Below, piece by piece: positions 52,479 to 60,998 of a stretch of 64,000 nucleotides of DNA. Position 1 is the stretch's first letter; every line of letters starts with the position of its first letter. The DNA is from Anatilimnocola aggregata (lineage in GTDB: Bacteria > Planctomycetota > Planctomycetia > Pirellulales > Pirellulaceae): positions 1,922,001 through 1,986,000 of the forward strand of contig NZ_CP036274.1 of NCBI RefSeq assembly GCF_007747655.1, in the 5' to 3' direction. Made by a program: the position numbers and the translations under genes. The notes beneath the pieces are model-generated. The model did not search any database, was not told the origin of the DNA, and saw only the letters and a list, made by a program, of their open reading frames with translations.

Positions 52479-53138
52479 ATGCGATTGCAATTGAATCGAA
52501 CCTGGCTGAGTGGACTCGTGATCGTGGCTGCTGGTGCCTTGTGCAGTGTGGCCGCGGCCGCTGACGAAGGCTTTGTCAGCCTGTTCGATGGCAAAAGCCT
52601 CACGGGCTGGCAAGGCGCGGTAACGGGTTACGTGGTCGAAGACGGCGCGATCGTGTGCGATCCCAAGAAGGGTGGCTTCCTCTATACCGACAAAGAATAC
52701 GGCGACTTCGTCCTGAAGCTCGAGTTCCAGCTGACGCCCGGCGCGAACAACGGCATCGGCATTCGCACGCCGATGAAGGGTGACCCCGCTTACGTCGGTA
52801 TGGAACTGCAAGTGCTCGACGACACCTCGGACAAGTACAAAAACCTGCAGCCCTATCAATATCACGGCTCGATCTACGGCGTGGTGGCCGTCAAGCGTGG
52901 CCACCAGAAGCCCGTGGGCGAGTGGAACGCGCAGGAGATTACGGTGAAGGGGAAGCACGTCAAGATTGTGCTCAATGGCGAGACCATCGTCGATGCCGAC
53001 ATCGAAAAGGCAAGCACGCCCAAAACCCTCGACGGCAAGAATCACCCCGGCCTGCTCAACGAGAAGGGGTACATCTGCTTTTGCGGCCACGGCGCGAAAG
53101 TCGCCTTCCGCAATATTCAGCTGAAAGAGCTGAAGTAA
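52479..53138 (+). CDS. Secreted DUF1080 protein
   Basis: A 219-residue protein from ATG 52479 with a signal peptide (LSGLVIVAAGALCSVAAAAD). The whole mature part is one DUF1080 domain: GFVSLFDGKSLTGWQGAVTGYVVEDGAIVC, YTDKEYGDFVLKLEFQLTPGANNGIGIRTP, VGMELQVLDD, YHGSIYGVV, GEWNAQEITVKGKHVKIVLNG and HPGLLNEKGYICFCGHGAKVAFRNIQLKELK. The fold is a concanavalin-like jelly roll, described as 3-keto-disaccharide hydrolase in some members and glycan binding in others. It is clearly related to the C-terminal domain of the kinase fusion at 42250-45870. A frame extending back to 52377 was rejected because it precedes the signal peptide. Confidence 0.92.
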   Translation: MRLQLNRTWLSGLVIVAAGALCSVAAAADEGFVSLFDGKSLTGWQGAVTGYVVEDGAIVCDPKKGGFLYTDKEYGDFVLKLEFQLTPGANNGIGIRTPMKGDPAYVGMELQVLDDTSDKYKNLQPYQYHGSIYGVVAVKRGHQKPVGEWNAQEITVKGKHVKIVLNGETIVDADIEKASTPKTLDGKNHPGLLNEKGYICFCGHGAKVAFRNIQLKELK

Positions 53139-53226
53139 ACGAAGTGCCGGTATCGAAGACGAACTGATTCCGCGGCCCGTTTCTTCACGGGCCGGAATGT
53201 GCAGAGGTCCGCAGCGACGGTGCCTG

Positions 53227-53500
53227 GGTAGGGTGGGCCGAAACGCGCTATCGGCATCGCAATCTCGCTAGACTTAGCCGCGATGAGGCCCACCAAGAGG
53301 GAACGCAGCGTATCCAATCTCTCGGGCCGCGAAAGCGCTATCGATGACCTGGATTGCAGCTCATTCTCGCCTCCAATTTTGTTGGGCGCTTTCGCGGAAC
53401 GCGAGACTGCCACCCTTCCAGACCTCCTTGGTGGGCCTCGTCGCTGGAAACTCAATTGCCATAGACAGGACCACTGGCGCGACGTCGGCCGCACCCTACG
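53227..53500. repeat. Imperfect fold-back element (MITE-like)
   Basis: Outer arms GTAGGGTGGGCCGA (from 53228) and the reverse complement of TCGGCCGCACCCTAC (53485-53499) match closely. Internal pairs also match: GCGATGAGGCCCACCAAGAG (53280-53299) with CTCCTTGGTGGGCCTCGTCGC (53424-53444), and CGCGAAAGCGCT (about 53328-53339) with GGGCGCTTTCGCGG (53384-53397). The element is about 275 bases, non-coding, and looks like a small non-autonomous mobile or REP-type repeat. The rest of the 53139-53977 gap holds no supported gene; short frames there have no recognisable features. Confidence 0.7.
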
Positions 53501-53977
53501 TGGAACAGCAAGATTGGTTACAAATTCTGCCCACTCGTGACCAGACGTGTCACGCCGCTTCGTAAAATAGTCTGGCGGAGTTCTTTGGAATCTTGGTGAA
53601 AAATAAACAAACAGCACAGTGCAAATGCGCATTGTGTGACAATCGAATTAGCAATTACTGATTCGTTTTTAATGCAAGAATGATCGCCGTTGGCCTTGTT
53701 TGCAGCGCTCTGCCCCGACGGTCGGATTCTGTCTTTTGGGCCTGTAAACAGGCGTTTTCCCCTGCGGAATTCCGGAAATTGAATTTGGAAACTTTCCGGA
53801 CGTTTTCGACGTAAGCCGAATCGCGACAAGGCCTTTTATGTTTCGCTGTAAATGGAATTATGGAAATTTCCTCGGCCGTGTTGGCGGCTAAAAACCCATT
53901 TTTCACAGCCCGAAACGGAGCCGGCGAACGGGGAAATGCTCACCCTTCCGCCCACTGATGTTTTGCCCGGCGAGCAA

Positions 53978-55570
53978 CTACTGCGGCTGGGGAGCGCGGC
54001 CGGAAGGGAGCGGTTCGATCCGCACGGTTTGCAACTTTCCAGTCCGCTCGACCAGGAAATTGAGAGGAGCTTCGGCCGTCGAGAGGAGGCCCGAGAATTC
54101 GGCTCCATTGGCGAACGATTGGCCGTTGAGGGCGTAGATGCGGTCCTTCAGTTTCAGGCCGCCGACATCGGCTGCTGAGCCGGGGACGATCTGGCTGAGG
54201 AGCATCACGCCGGGTTCGCCGTCATCTTCGCGCCACGTGATGCCGACGCGGATCGGGGCACCGGCGGGATTCACTTTCAGTTCGAGCGGCAGCTCTTCGC
54301 CGGCTCGCTTCACTTCGAAAATGCACTCGCCGGCCGAGGCCAGCAGTTGCAGGCGGAACAGCTGCTCGTCAGGCACTGGCTGGCCGTTGTAAGACAGGAG
54401 TTGGTCGCCGACCTTCATTCCTGCCTGGTCGGCGGGCGAGCCGGGAGTGATCGAGGTGATGATCGTGGGGGCGTCTTTGGCAATTCGCCAGCTAACGCCG
54501 AACCGCGGCTGGCTCGCGCGAGCGGGCTGTTCCTTTTGTAGTTGAACTTCTGGCGACTCGCGCTTTGAAAGTTCGCGGAAGGGAGTCGCGGAATCGGCAT
54601 TGGCCAGTTCAATGAGCGTGAGCGTCATCAGGCGGCTGACTTCGCGAATGCCATCGACGTTGAGCAGGTGGGTGTCGTCGCTGGGGCGATGGTAGTTGTC
54701 GTGCAGGCCGGTGTGGAACATCAGCGTGGGAATGCTGCGGGCATAGAAGGGCCAATGGTCGCTGTCTTCCTTCATTTTCCAAGTGAAGTCGAGATTGAGC
54801 CCGACATGTTGATTCTGTTCGCTGACCAACCGGCGCAAGCCAGCTGCGGTGCGCGAGCCGTAGATCTCGACCCGTTCGTTGCGGAGGCGGCCGATCATAT
54901 CGGCATTGATTTTGGCTTTGATGCGAGACAGTTCGACGGTGGGAGTCGAGAGCCAGTAGCGCGAGCCGATCAGCCCGGCTTCTTCGGCATCCCAGAGGGC
55001 GAACATGATGCTGCGACGTGGACGAACGGGCAATAGATTCAGCCCTTCGGCGACTTCGAGCAAACCGGCGACGCCGCTGGCGTTGTCGTCGGCCCCGTTG
55101 TGAATCAAGCCGAATGGACCGTAGCTGTTGCCGGGGCGGCCGTAGCCAACGTGGTCGTAATGGGCACCGATGATGATTACTTCGTGCTTGAGTTTTTCAT
55201 CACTCCCTTCCATCATTCCCAAGATGTTTCGCGAAGAAACGCGAAAACCTTGAAAGAAGGTGTCTTTATCGCCAGCCGGCTGCAGCTTGAGTTCGGCGAA
55301 CCGCTGGGCCAGGTAGTTGCCCGAGGCGTGTCCGCCGCGGCTGCCAGCCTCACGACCTTCGAAGGTGTCGTCTGCCAACACGTCGACGAGTTCTTTGAGT
55401 TCTTCCTTGGTAATGGAGTCAGCAGCCATAAGGGCGGCGGCTTTCGCCCGAGCGTCTTCGGCCTGAATTGGCGGCAAACCAGCGAACTCCAACCCCACCG
55501 TGGCCGCAGCTGCGAAAAATGCCCGCGCCGCGAACCTGTGCCAATTCCCCGGAGTCTTGCGGATGGTCAT
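53978..55570 (-). CDS. M28-family metallopeptidase with PDZ domains
   Basis: A 530-residue secreted protein from ATG 55570 (MTIRKTPGNWHRFAARAFFAA, signal peptide); the open frame to 55849 adds unrelated residues. The peptidase shows DVLADDTFEGREAGSRGG, VIIIGAHYDHVGYG, GLIHNGADDNASGVAGLLEVAEGL, FALWDAEEAGLIGSRYWL and IPTLMFHTGLHDNYHRPSDDTH. Together these carry the two-zinc ligands and general base of the M28 aminopeptidase family. Two C-terminal PDZ domains follow (SWRIAKDAPTIITSITPGSPADQAGMKVGDQLLSYNGQ and VMLLSQIVPGSAADVGGLKLKDRIYALNGQ). It probably removes N-terminal residues from peptides in the periplasm. Confidence 0.94.
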   Translation of the reverse strand: MTIRKTPGNWHRFAARAFFAAAATVGLEFAGLPPIQAEDARAKAAALMAADSITKEELKELVDVLADDTFEGREAGSRGGHASGNYLAQRFAELKLQPAGDKDTFFQGFRVSSRNILGMMEGSDEKLKHEVIIIGAHYDHVGYGRPGNSYGPFGLIHNGADDNASGVAGLLEVAEGLNLLPVRPRRSIMFALWDAEEAGLIGSRYWLSTPTVELSRIKAKINADMIGRLRNERVEIYGSRTAAGLRRLVSEQNQHVGLNLDFTWKMKEDSDHWPFYARSIPTLMFHTGLHDNYHRPSDDTHLLNVDGIREVSRLMTLTLIELANADSATPFRELSKRESPEVQLQKEQPARASQPRFGVSWRIAKDAPTIITSITPGSPADQAGMKVGDQLLSYNGQPVPDEQLFRLQLLASAGECIFEVKRAGEELPLELKVNPAGAPIRVGITWREDDGEPGVMLLSQIVPGSAADVGGLKLKDRIYALNGQSFANGAEFSGLLSTAEAPLNFLVERTGKLQTVRIEPLPSGRAPQPQ

Positions 55571-55887
55571 GCGTGATTTCCTTGGCGGAATTGTAGACGT
55601 GGGGTGCTGAAGGAGCGAGTTGGGGGGAAATGCCGCCGGTGAGCGATATACCGGTCCTAATCGAGATTTCGGAAAGTCCACGAACAGCCAATGACAAATT
55701 CCCCACCGGCAGACTAATCCGCACGGCTTGCAGGGAACGGGAAGTTCAGTAAAAATTACCCAGCAGGCAAACGCAACCCACTTTAAGCCCCACTGCTGAA
55801 AAGCCTTGGCGCTGCGTGGCCCGTGTGCCGATAGAGTTACGACGATCAACCGGTGCCATCATTCATCGGCCGGAATCGTTACCACCT
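55571..55887. other. Intergenic region before tRNA-Ser
   Basis: No gene seen. It must contain the promoters of the minus-strand peptidase gene and of the tRNA gene. I see no repeat or strong hairpin in it. Confidence 0.5.
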
Positions 55888-55976
55888 GGAGAGGTGGCTG
55901 AGTGGTCGAAAGCGTCGGTTTGCTAAACCGATGTACGGGTTAAACCGTACCGCAGGTTCGAATCCTGTCCTCTCCG
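55888..55976 (+). tRNA. tRNA-Ser (anticodon GCU)
   Basis: An 89-base gene with acceptor arms GGAGAGG and CCTCTCC plus discriminator G, D arm GGCTGAGTGGTCGAAAGC, anticodon stem-loop CGGTTTGCTAAACCG (anticodon GCT), a long variable arm (TACGGGTTAAACCGTA) and T arm GCAGGTTCGAATCCTGT. The long variable arm and the GCT anticodon identify serine. It marks the left side of a putative genomic island; its 3' end is the expected integration site. Confidence 0.97.
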
Positions 55977-55985
55977 CTTGTCTTG

Positions 55986-56036
55986 AAAACGCTCGCCGTA
56001 AATCGCTTTAACAAAGGCACTTACGGCGAGCGTTTT
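55986..56036. terminator. Strong hairpin after tRNA-Ser
   Basis: AAAACGCTCGCCGTAA (55986-56001) and TTACGGCGAGCGTTTT (56021-56036) form a perfect 16-base inverted repeat with a 19-base loop. It lies between the tRNA 3' end and the integrase gene and can terminate both convergent transcripts. Because it is in the attachment region it may also be part of the island end. Confidence 0.75.
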
Positions 56037-56040
56037 GTCT

Positions 56041-56128
56041 TTGTCCCAGTCACTGGGACAAGAACTGGGACAAAATAAAGTCCAGCTGCCAAGGTTTGAT
56101 ACCTGCTGGCACCGTACTTTGTCCCACT
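56041..56128. other. Four TTTGTCCCAGT-like sites near the presumed attachment site
   Basis: TTGTCCCAGT (56041-56050), ACTGGGACAA (56052-56061), ACTGGGACAA (56064-56073) and TTGTCCCACT (56119-56128) are four copies of one 10-base word in two orientations, within 90 bases between tRNA-Ser and the integrase stop. Clusters of such words beside a tyrosine integrase are often arm-type integrase or excisionase binding sites. Function is inferred from position. Confidence 0.6.
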
Positions 56129-56185
56129 CGTCAGGGAGGTTCTCCTTTCGTTGCCGAGGCTATTACCAACGCCGGGTTACCAAAA

Positions 56186-57400
56186 CTAACTACCGGTCCG
56201 ACTTTCGGCCCGGTCCAAAAACCGAATTTGGTTCATCTTTCGCTGGGCATCCTCACCACGCAGGTGACGGTAGTGCTCGACCATCTTCGAGTCCGCGTGC
56301 CCCAGCCATTCTTTGATCTCACCTTCCGACGCGCCGCCTAGGAAGCACTGACTGCAAAAATAATGGCGGAAGCTATGCAGCCTGCCATGCTCAAAGCCAA
56401 TCTCTCCCTGCGGTGTCGGGAACTTGGTTTGCAATGGTTCGATGACGTGCTTGATGAACTGCTCCAAGACGTTGCGAGCGAGCACCCGGCCGCCGAGCGC
56501 AGCATGGAAGACAAATCCATCAGGCTTTCGAGCTAGACCGACCAGCAGGGTGCGGAGTTCGGGGTGGATTGGAATCGTTCTTGAACGCCGACCCTTCGTC
56601 GTGCGAGCAGAGCCTGCTTGGCGCTTGAAGCGGCTGGACCGCTCATCAGCGACGCGTATCATCCCCGCTTCAAAGTTAACGTCTGTCCAGCGTAGCCCGG
56701 CTAGTTCGCTGATCCGCATTCCCGTGTGTGCCAGGCCGGTCAGCAGGTTGGCAAACCAGACCAACTTGCGATCTGCGCGACAATGTTCAACCATCGCCGT
56801 TACTTCCAGCGAGCTATAGCAGTACGTATCCGTGCCTTGTGGCTTCTTGAGCGGGAGGATCAGTTTGGCCAACGCCGGCAGAAGCTTGTGGTTGATCAGC
56901 CAGTTGTTGATCGACTTCAGGAGGGTTAGTTCCAGATAAACTGTTCGATCTGCCCACTTCTGAGACAGTCGTTTGCCGTACGCCCGCAGCGCTGCCTCAT
57001 TGAATTCCGCCCAGGTTTCAATCCCGTGCTTCCGGCAATCTTCAACATGCTTATCGCGCACTGCGCCGTAGCGCTTGATCGTTTCCGGCGTCGCCCCGCC
57101 CATGACGTGATTGCTGTCGATCTCGTCGAGATACTGGCGCCAACCGTCAGCAATCGTCGGTGCGGCGCAGCCGTCGAGCGCAGCCGCAGAGATCAGTCCA
57201 TGTTCAACCGCTTGTTGTTGATCTAACTGCTTCAGTCGCGTCAGGGCCTCTTCTCGATCACGTGTTCCGAGGGAGTGTTTGCCAAGTTGGTGCTTGTTGG
57301 TTCTACCATCGGCGTAGAAGACACCGTCCCGGCGAAAGAGCCGCCAAGTGAAGTGCTTGCATGAGATCGAAGCTGCTTGTTTTTCGGGTTTCTTGCCCAT
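56186..57400 (-). CDS. Tyrosine-type site-specific integrase
   Basis: A 404-residue recombinase. The N-terminal part (to about 200) includes a SAM-like core-binding region (GGATPETIKRYGAVRDKHVEDC). The catalytic domain has LTGLAHTGMRISELAGLRWTDV (catalytic Arg), TKGRRSRTIPIHPEL (Lys strand), RLHSFRHYFCSQCFLGG (HxxR) and IKEWLGHADSKMVEHYRHL (His and nucleophile Tyr). It lies 210 bases from tRNA-Ser with its 3' end toward it and should catalyse integration of the island. The AlpA-like gene is immediately upstream (6-base gap), a usual integrase-excisionase pairing. Confidence 0.95.
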   Translation of the reverse strand: MGKKPEKQAASISCKHFTWRLFRRDGVFYADGRTNKHQLGKHSLGTRDREEALTRLKQLDQQQAVEHGLISAAALDGCAAPTIADGWRQYLDEIDSNHVMGGATPETIKRYGAVRDKHVEDCRKHGIETWAEFNEAALRAYGKRLSQKWADRTVYLELTLLKSINNWLINHKLLPALAKLILPLKKPQGTDTYCYSSLEVTAMVEHCRADRKLVWFANLLTGLAHTGMRISELAGLRWTDVNFEAGMIRVADERSSRFKRQAGSARTTKGRRSRTIPIHPELRTLLVGLARKPDGFVFHAALGGRVLARNVLEQFIKHVIEPLQTKFPTPQGEIGFEHGRLHSFRHYFCSQCFLGGASEGEIKEWLGHADSKMVEHYRHLRGEDAQRKMNQIRFLDRAESRTGS

Positions 57401-57406
57401 GATTGC

Positions 57407-57697
57407 TTATCCTTGTTTGGGAGCCTGGGTCCACTTCGGTCGCGGACCGGACAAGCGCCCCCCGTCGCCACCACTGGCGGCAGCGGGAGCGCTTGGCCGG
57501 TCCAGTTGGGGAGTGGCCATCAGCTCGATGGCATTGATAGGGAAAAGAAGTTTGCCCCCTTTGCCAGCGGGCTGGATAAAAGGGATTTTGCCGGCATCTT
57601 TCAGCCGGTGGATCGTCGACGACGATAGCCGCGAGATTGCGATAAACTCTTGCAGCGTGAGGTGTTGCGGTGCCGCTGGCGTTGAGCCGTCGGACAT
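57407..57697 (-). CDS. AlpA/MerR-like helix-turn-helix protein (possible excisionase)
   Basis: A 96-residue protein from ATG 57697 (MSDGSTPAAP); the frame is open to 57772 but lacks conserved sequence there. The core HLTLQEFIAISRLSSSTIHRLKDAGKIPFIQPAGKGGKLLFPINAIE is a DNA-binding winged HTH of the AlpA/excisionase (HTH_17) type, recognising DNA and ending with the xxxFxxxxxE helix. A Pro/Gly-rich tail follows. It lies just before the integrase gene on the same strand and probably regulates or directs excision. Confidence 0.85.
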   Translation of the reverse strand: MSDGSTPAAPQHLTLQEFIAISRLSSSTIHRLKDAGKIPFIQPAGKGGKLLFPINAIELMATPQLDRPSAPAAASGGDGGRLSGPRPKWTQAPKQG

Positions 57698-57815
57698 GAT
57701 GAATGCGCCTGCGCACTGGGAGCGAGTGTGATGTCCCCGACACACCGGGAACCCACTTCTTCCCGTTACCAAATAGCGTGGGCGCTAATTTTTGGCGCTC
57801 GTTGCAGAAAACGAG

Positions 57816-58982
57816 CTACAGAGATTCGTCGCGGCGCGAGCGGAGTGCTGCGATTAAGGCATGGGTGTCCTCAATTGATTGACCGCCATCAGAAAACAGC
57901 TCGCTGCAGATCTGCTCATCCGAATAGCCGCGTTCTAGGAGCGACTGAATGTCGAGCTGCAACTCAACCCAACTTAGGTCTGATTCGGTAATTCCGACGC
58001 CCGCCAAAAACTGCGGATCGTCAGGTTCGCGACGACCTGGCAGCAACACGCTCTCCGCAGCTGGCCGCAAATTGCGGCTTCGCCATGGTCGCCGCATCGC
58101 GAGGCGTGAAACCTGGTCCGCAGTCGCGAATTTGAGACCTCCGAATAGGCGAATCCAAAGCTCCGGTCGATACTCGTGTCCCGTCAGATGTCGGAATGCG
58201 GAACGATAACGATTAGCAATCGTGTTGATGGAGCCCGCCTGCAGTAGAGCAGCAATTTCCTGCAGCTTCATTTCGCGGTCCCCATGGTACTCGCCAGCGT
58301 GCCAACCTTCCCGCAAATCCCAGACCTCCAGATACTCTCTCAGTTTGTCGTCCCGCCGCCTGCTCTCGGTGATGCCGCGCTCATCCTTCCACTGCCGCAC
58401 CAAGTTCTCGATCGCTTCGGTGATCGCTCGCTGGGGTGACTGAAGATTGATGCTGACGATGGGTGCCTCGGGAAATGAATTCCATTCTTCGCCGGGCAAT
58501 TCCGATAAGCGTTCGTGAATCGCCGACATTCGCTCGCGATCCGTCGCTTCAAACTCGGCTGATTCGTTCAGCAAACGGCCAAATTGAGATCGTTGAGCCT
58601 TGGGTAATGCAATGAGCAACATGTGAGCCAGCGTCCGCAACATTGCTGGGGCCACTGCTCCCCCTACCCAACCTCCAGCAATCGAGCCATATCCGAGCGC
58701 TGTGATTTCATCCCGTGGATCTGGGGGCGGCACGTTTGGCGCGACATTGATCGCGTTCAGAACCAGCGTTGCGACCTGCTGACAAAATCGCTCTGCATCG
58801 TCATGACTCGGCGATTCTCGAAATGCGCGAGCGGCTCTCCAGCACAGCAGGTAGTACGGATGGCGACGCGTGAATTCCCAGCGGTATTCGACGGGAAGTT
58901 CCAAAAAAGCATCAACGGAACGGAACAGCAAATGGCTAATTGAGTGGGCATCATCCGCTGGTTCCGCAGTCTCCTCGTTCAT
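57816..58982 (-). CDS. Island protein of unknown function (388 residues)
   Basis: I do not recognise this protein. I start at ATG 58982, with GGAG eight bases upstream; ATG 58994 is possible. It is soluble and mainly helical. The N-terminal part is RSVDAFLELPVEYRWEFTRRHPYYLLCWRAARAF; the middle has PRDEITALGYGSIAGGWVGGAVAPAMLRTLAHMLLIALP, the only hydrophobic stretch. The C-terminal half has EIAALLQAGSINTIANRYRSAFRHLTGHEY, which looks helix-turn-helix-like, and ends LERGYSDEQICSELFSDGG. It is preceded by an AT-rich promoter region and flanked by the excisionase and the insertion sequence. It could be a replication, defence or regulatory gene of the island. Confidence 0.75.
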   Translation of the reverse strand: MNEETAEPADDAHSISHLLFRSVDAFLELPVEYRWEFTRRHPYYLLCWRAARAFRESPSHDDAERFCQQVATLVLNAINVAPNVPPPDPRDEITALGYGSIAGGWVGGAVAPAMLRTLAHMLLIALPKAQRSQFGRLLNESAEFEATDRERMSAIHERLSELPGEEWNSFPEAPIVSINLQSPQRAITEAIENLVRQWKDERGITESRRRDDKLREYLEVWDLREGWHAGEYHGDREMKLQEIAALLQAGSINTIANRYRSAFRHLTGHEYRPELWIRLFGGLKFATADQVSRLAMRRPWRSRNLRPAAESVLLPGRREPDDPQFLAGVGITESDLSWVELQLDIQSLLERGYSDEQICSELFSDGGQSIEDTHALIAALRSRRDESL

Positions 58983-59039
58983 CGCAAACTCCATTTTTCA
59001 TCGACCGACAGTTCCGGACTTCGCGGGTCGCGTGTGCTA

Positions 59040-60500
59040 AAACTTCACTACTCTATATCCACTTCATTATGACACGATTCTGCGAAGAATTCAGGTGCTG
59101 GCCTGCGCGGGCGCGTTTCAACGCGGCGCACCAAGCAAGGGCCGATAGCTATATTCTCCTCATCTTATTATGCGTACCATAACCGCGAGGGGCGACCGTT
59201 TTTAGCTGTAAAATAGGAGCGCGGTAGCGATAGTCCACACATCCTCGCGGGAGAAATATCATGTGGCACATCGGTATTGATCTGCATCGGCAGAGCGTTG
59301 TCGTTGGGGCGGTCCAGGATTCGGGCGAGGTGCGACCGGTCAGACGTTTTGCCTGTTCCGAAGTGGAGAGCATCGTCAGCTTTTTCACAGAACTGCGCCC
59401 TTTCCGAGCCGTAATCGAAGCGACCGGAACCTATCGCTGGCTTTACTCCGTCCTATCGCCACTGGGAACTGTCCTGTTAGCGCACCCGCTGCGGTTGCGG
59501 GCCATGTTGCAGCGGCGCAGCAAGACGGACCGCTTGGATGCGATGCTGCTCGCGAACCTATTGCGGATCAACCAGATCCCGCTGGCTCACATTCCTGACG
59601 AGTCGTACCAACGGTTGCGCGACCTGACCCGGCATCGAAGTCGCCTCGTGCATGCGCAGGTCGAAGGCAAGAATCTCTTGCGCTGGCTGCTGGCGCGTCA
59701 TAACGTCACAGCCCCTTACAAGTATCCTTTCGGGCCACGGGGCTTGTACTGGTTTAGTCGGCTTGATCTCGGCGGAGCGGACAACCAGGTGCGTGACGAA
59801 TTGCTGGAGCGGCATGCGCACTACGAACGCCAACTCAAACTGATTGACGCCAGGCTGGAGACGATGCGCGATGAGTTTCCCGAATGCCAGGCCCTCTTGG
59901 AGTTGCACGGCATCGGCACCTTCACCGCGCTGGTGCTAATCGCCGAATGGGGCGACGTCACGCGTTTTCGCACGGCCAAGCAGGCTGCGGCGTACACGGG
60001 TTTGACGGCCCGGGTCGAACAATCAGGAACTCATTGCCATCACGGTCACATTACCAAGCAAGGCTCGCCCTGGATGCGTTGGGTGTTGATCGAGGCCGCC
60101 ATGAAGATCGTGGGGCACGACGTGGCGCTGGCGAACTTCTATACCCGGATTCGGAAACGCGCGAGCGCCAAGATCGCTCGGGTGGCAGTCGCCCGCAAAC
60201 TGGCAGAGATCTGCTGGAAGCGATTGCGGCGTTGGCAAGCCGACCACCAGGCAGCTGCGAAGGAGGTGGCCATGCCTGTATGAATCACTGCGGGCGCGCC
60301 GCAGAAGGCGAGATCGACCCGAAAATTTGCGTCTGGCGAGGCTCTGCCTGCGCCGAGTATATGAATGGGTGTCCCTCGCCGGTGAATGACTACACGGTGC
60401 GACGGTCTCCGACCGGCCGGCACGAATGGGTGACTACGATGGCGCGCTTCCCGCGCAGGCTGAGTCCGGAAAGCTAGCCGGACCCTCACTATATAATGAC
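59040..60500 (+). mobile_element. IS110-family insertion sequence (approximate ends)
   Basis: The element is built around the DEDD transposase gene at 59261-60283. Non-coding flanks of roughly 200 bases on each side are much longer than usual for this region. CTATAT (from 59054) on the left and CTATATAATGACGCG (60488-60502) on the right are similar, but IS110 elements lack clear terminal repeats, so the ends are not fixed. IS110 elements encode a bridge RNA in a flank; candidates here are 59040-59260 (hairpin GCGCGTTTCAACGCGGCGC) and 60284-60480. Confidence 0.6.
59261..60283 (+). CDS. IS110-family transposase (DEDD recombinase)
   Basis: A 340-residue protein. The N-terminal RuvC-like DEDD domain has HIGIDLHRQSVVVGAV (Asp), FRAVIEATGTYRWLY (Glu), LRLRAMLQRRSKTDRLDAMLLANLL (Asp residues) and a coiled-coil middle. 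The C-terminal Transposase_20 domain has LLELHGIGTFTALVLIAEWGDVTRFRTAKQAAAYTGLTARVEQSG and HITKQGSPWMRWVLIEAAM, containing the Ser believed to act as nucleophile. The ATG follows GGGAG. It is intact, so the element may still be mobile. IS110 recombinases use a structured RNA to choose donor and target sequences. Confidence 0.95.
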   Translation: MWHIGIDLHRQSVVVGAVQDSGEVRPVRRFACSEVESIVSFFTELRPFRAVIEATGTYRWLYSVLSPLGTVLLAHPLRLRAMLQRRSKTDRLDAMLLANLLRINQIPLAHIPDESYQRLRDLTRHRSRLVHAQVEGKNLLRWLLARHNVTAPYKYPFGPRGLYWFSRLDLGGADNQVRDELLERHAHYERQLKLIDARLETMRDEFPECQALLELHGIGTFTALVLIAEWGDVTRFRTAKQAAAYTGLTARVEQSGTHCHHGHITKQGSPWMRWVLIEAAMKIVGHDVALANFYTRIRKRASAKIARVAVARKLAEICWKRLRRWQADHQAAAKEVAMPV

Positions 60501-60502
60501 GC

Positions 60503-60998
60503 GAAATCGGCCGGAATTTAGCTCCCGGCCGCGGAACTCCCACAGTGGGATTGCGTGGAGGGGAGGATTTAGCGCTTTGATGCCAAGCCCGAATGATATA
60601 GTCGGGGGCGATCCCTCGCCCCCTTCGGTCCTGGCCCCTGGGACGGCGCTCGGGTCGGTTCCCACCGTTGCCCTATCCTCCGCCCAGGCCACTCATCATT
60701 TTAAGCGATGCGCAAGGCAAATAGCGCTGGCACCACCAAATGATCGTCGATGCCGAGCTGAAATCGCTACAGTCGCCCCGCTTGACTTCGCGGTTATGGG
60801 TGACGCGTTTTTGCCAAGAATTAAGCTACTCGGAGGCCTGCGGTAGAGGTGATCTCGCTACCGTCGGAGGGGAGCATCAGGAAGCGTGATCGGGCTTTGC
60901 GGCGCTGTGGCTACCGTTGAAAGCTGTACCTTGCTAGGCTGTTCGCAACCCGCAGGTAAGATGCCCGCGGGTGCACAGATCGAATGGGAACAGGCGCG
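60503..60998. other. Intergenic region between the insertion sequence and hsdM
   Basis: No convincing gene; the longest frame (60496-60846) has no features. GGGGGCGA (60604-60611) pairs with TCGCCCCC (60616-60623) as a compact hairpin. CGGTAG and CTACCG near 60841 and 60860 form a smaller one. The promoter of the restriction-modification operon should be in the right part. Confidence 0.55.

Noticed and set aside
53655-53906. Short frames between the DUF1080 and M28 genes
   Set aside because: Several overlapping short frames on both strands with no family signature, no ribosome site and no coding-like pattern.
60496-60846. 116-codon frame before hsdM
   Set aside because: It contains a hairpin and low-complexity Pro/Ser sequence; no ribosome site or family match.
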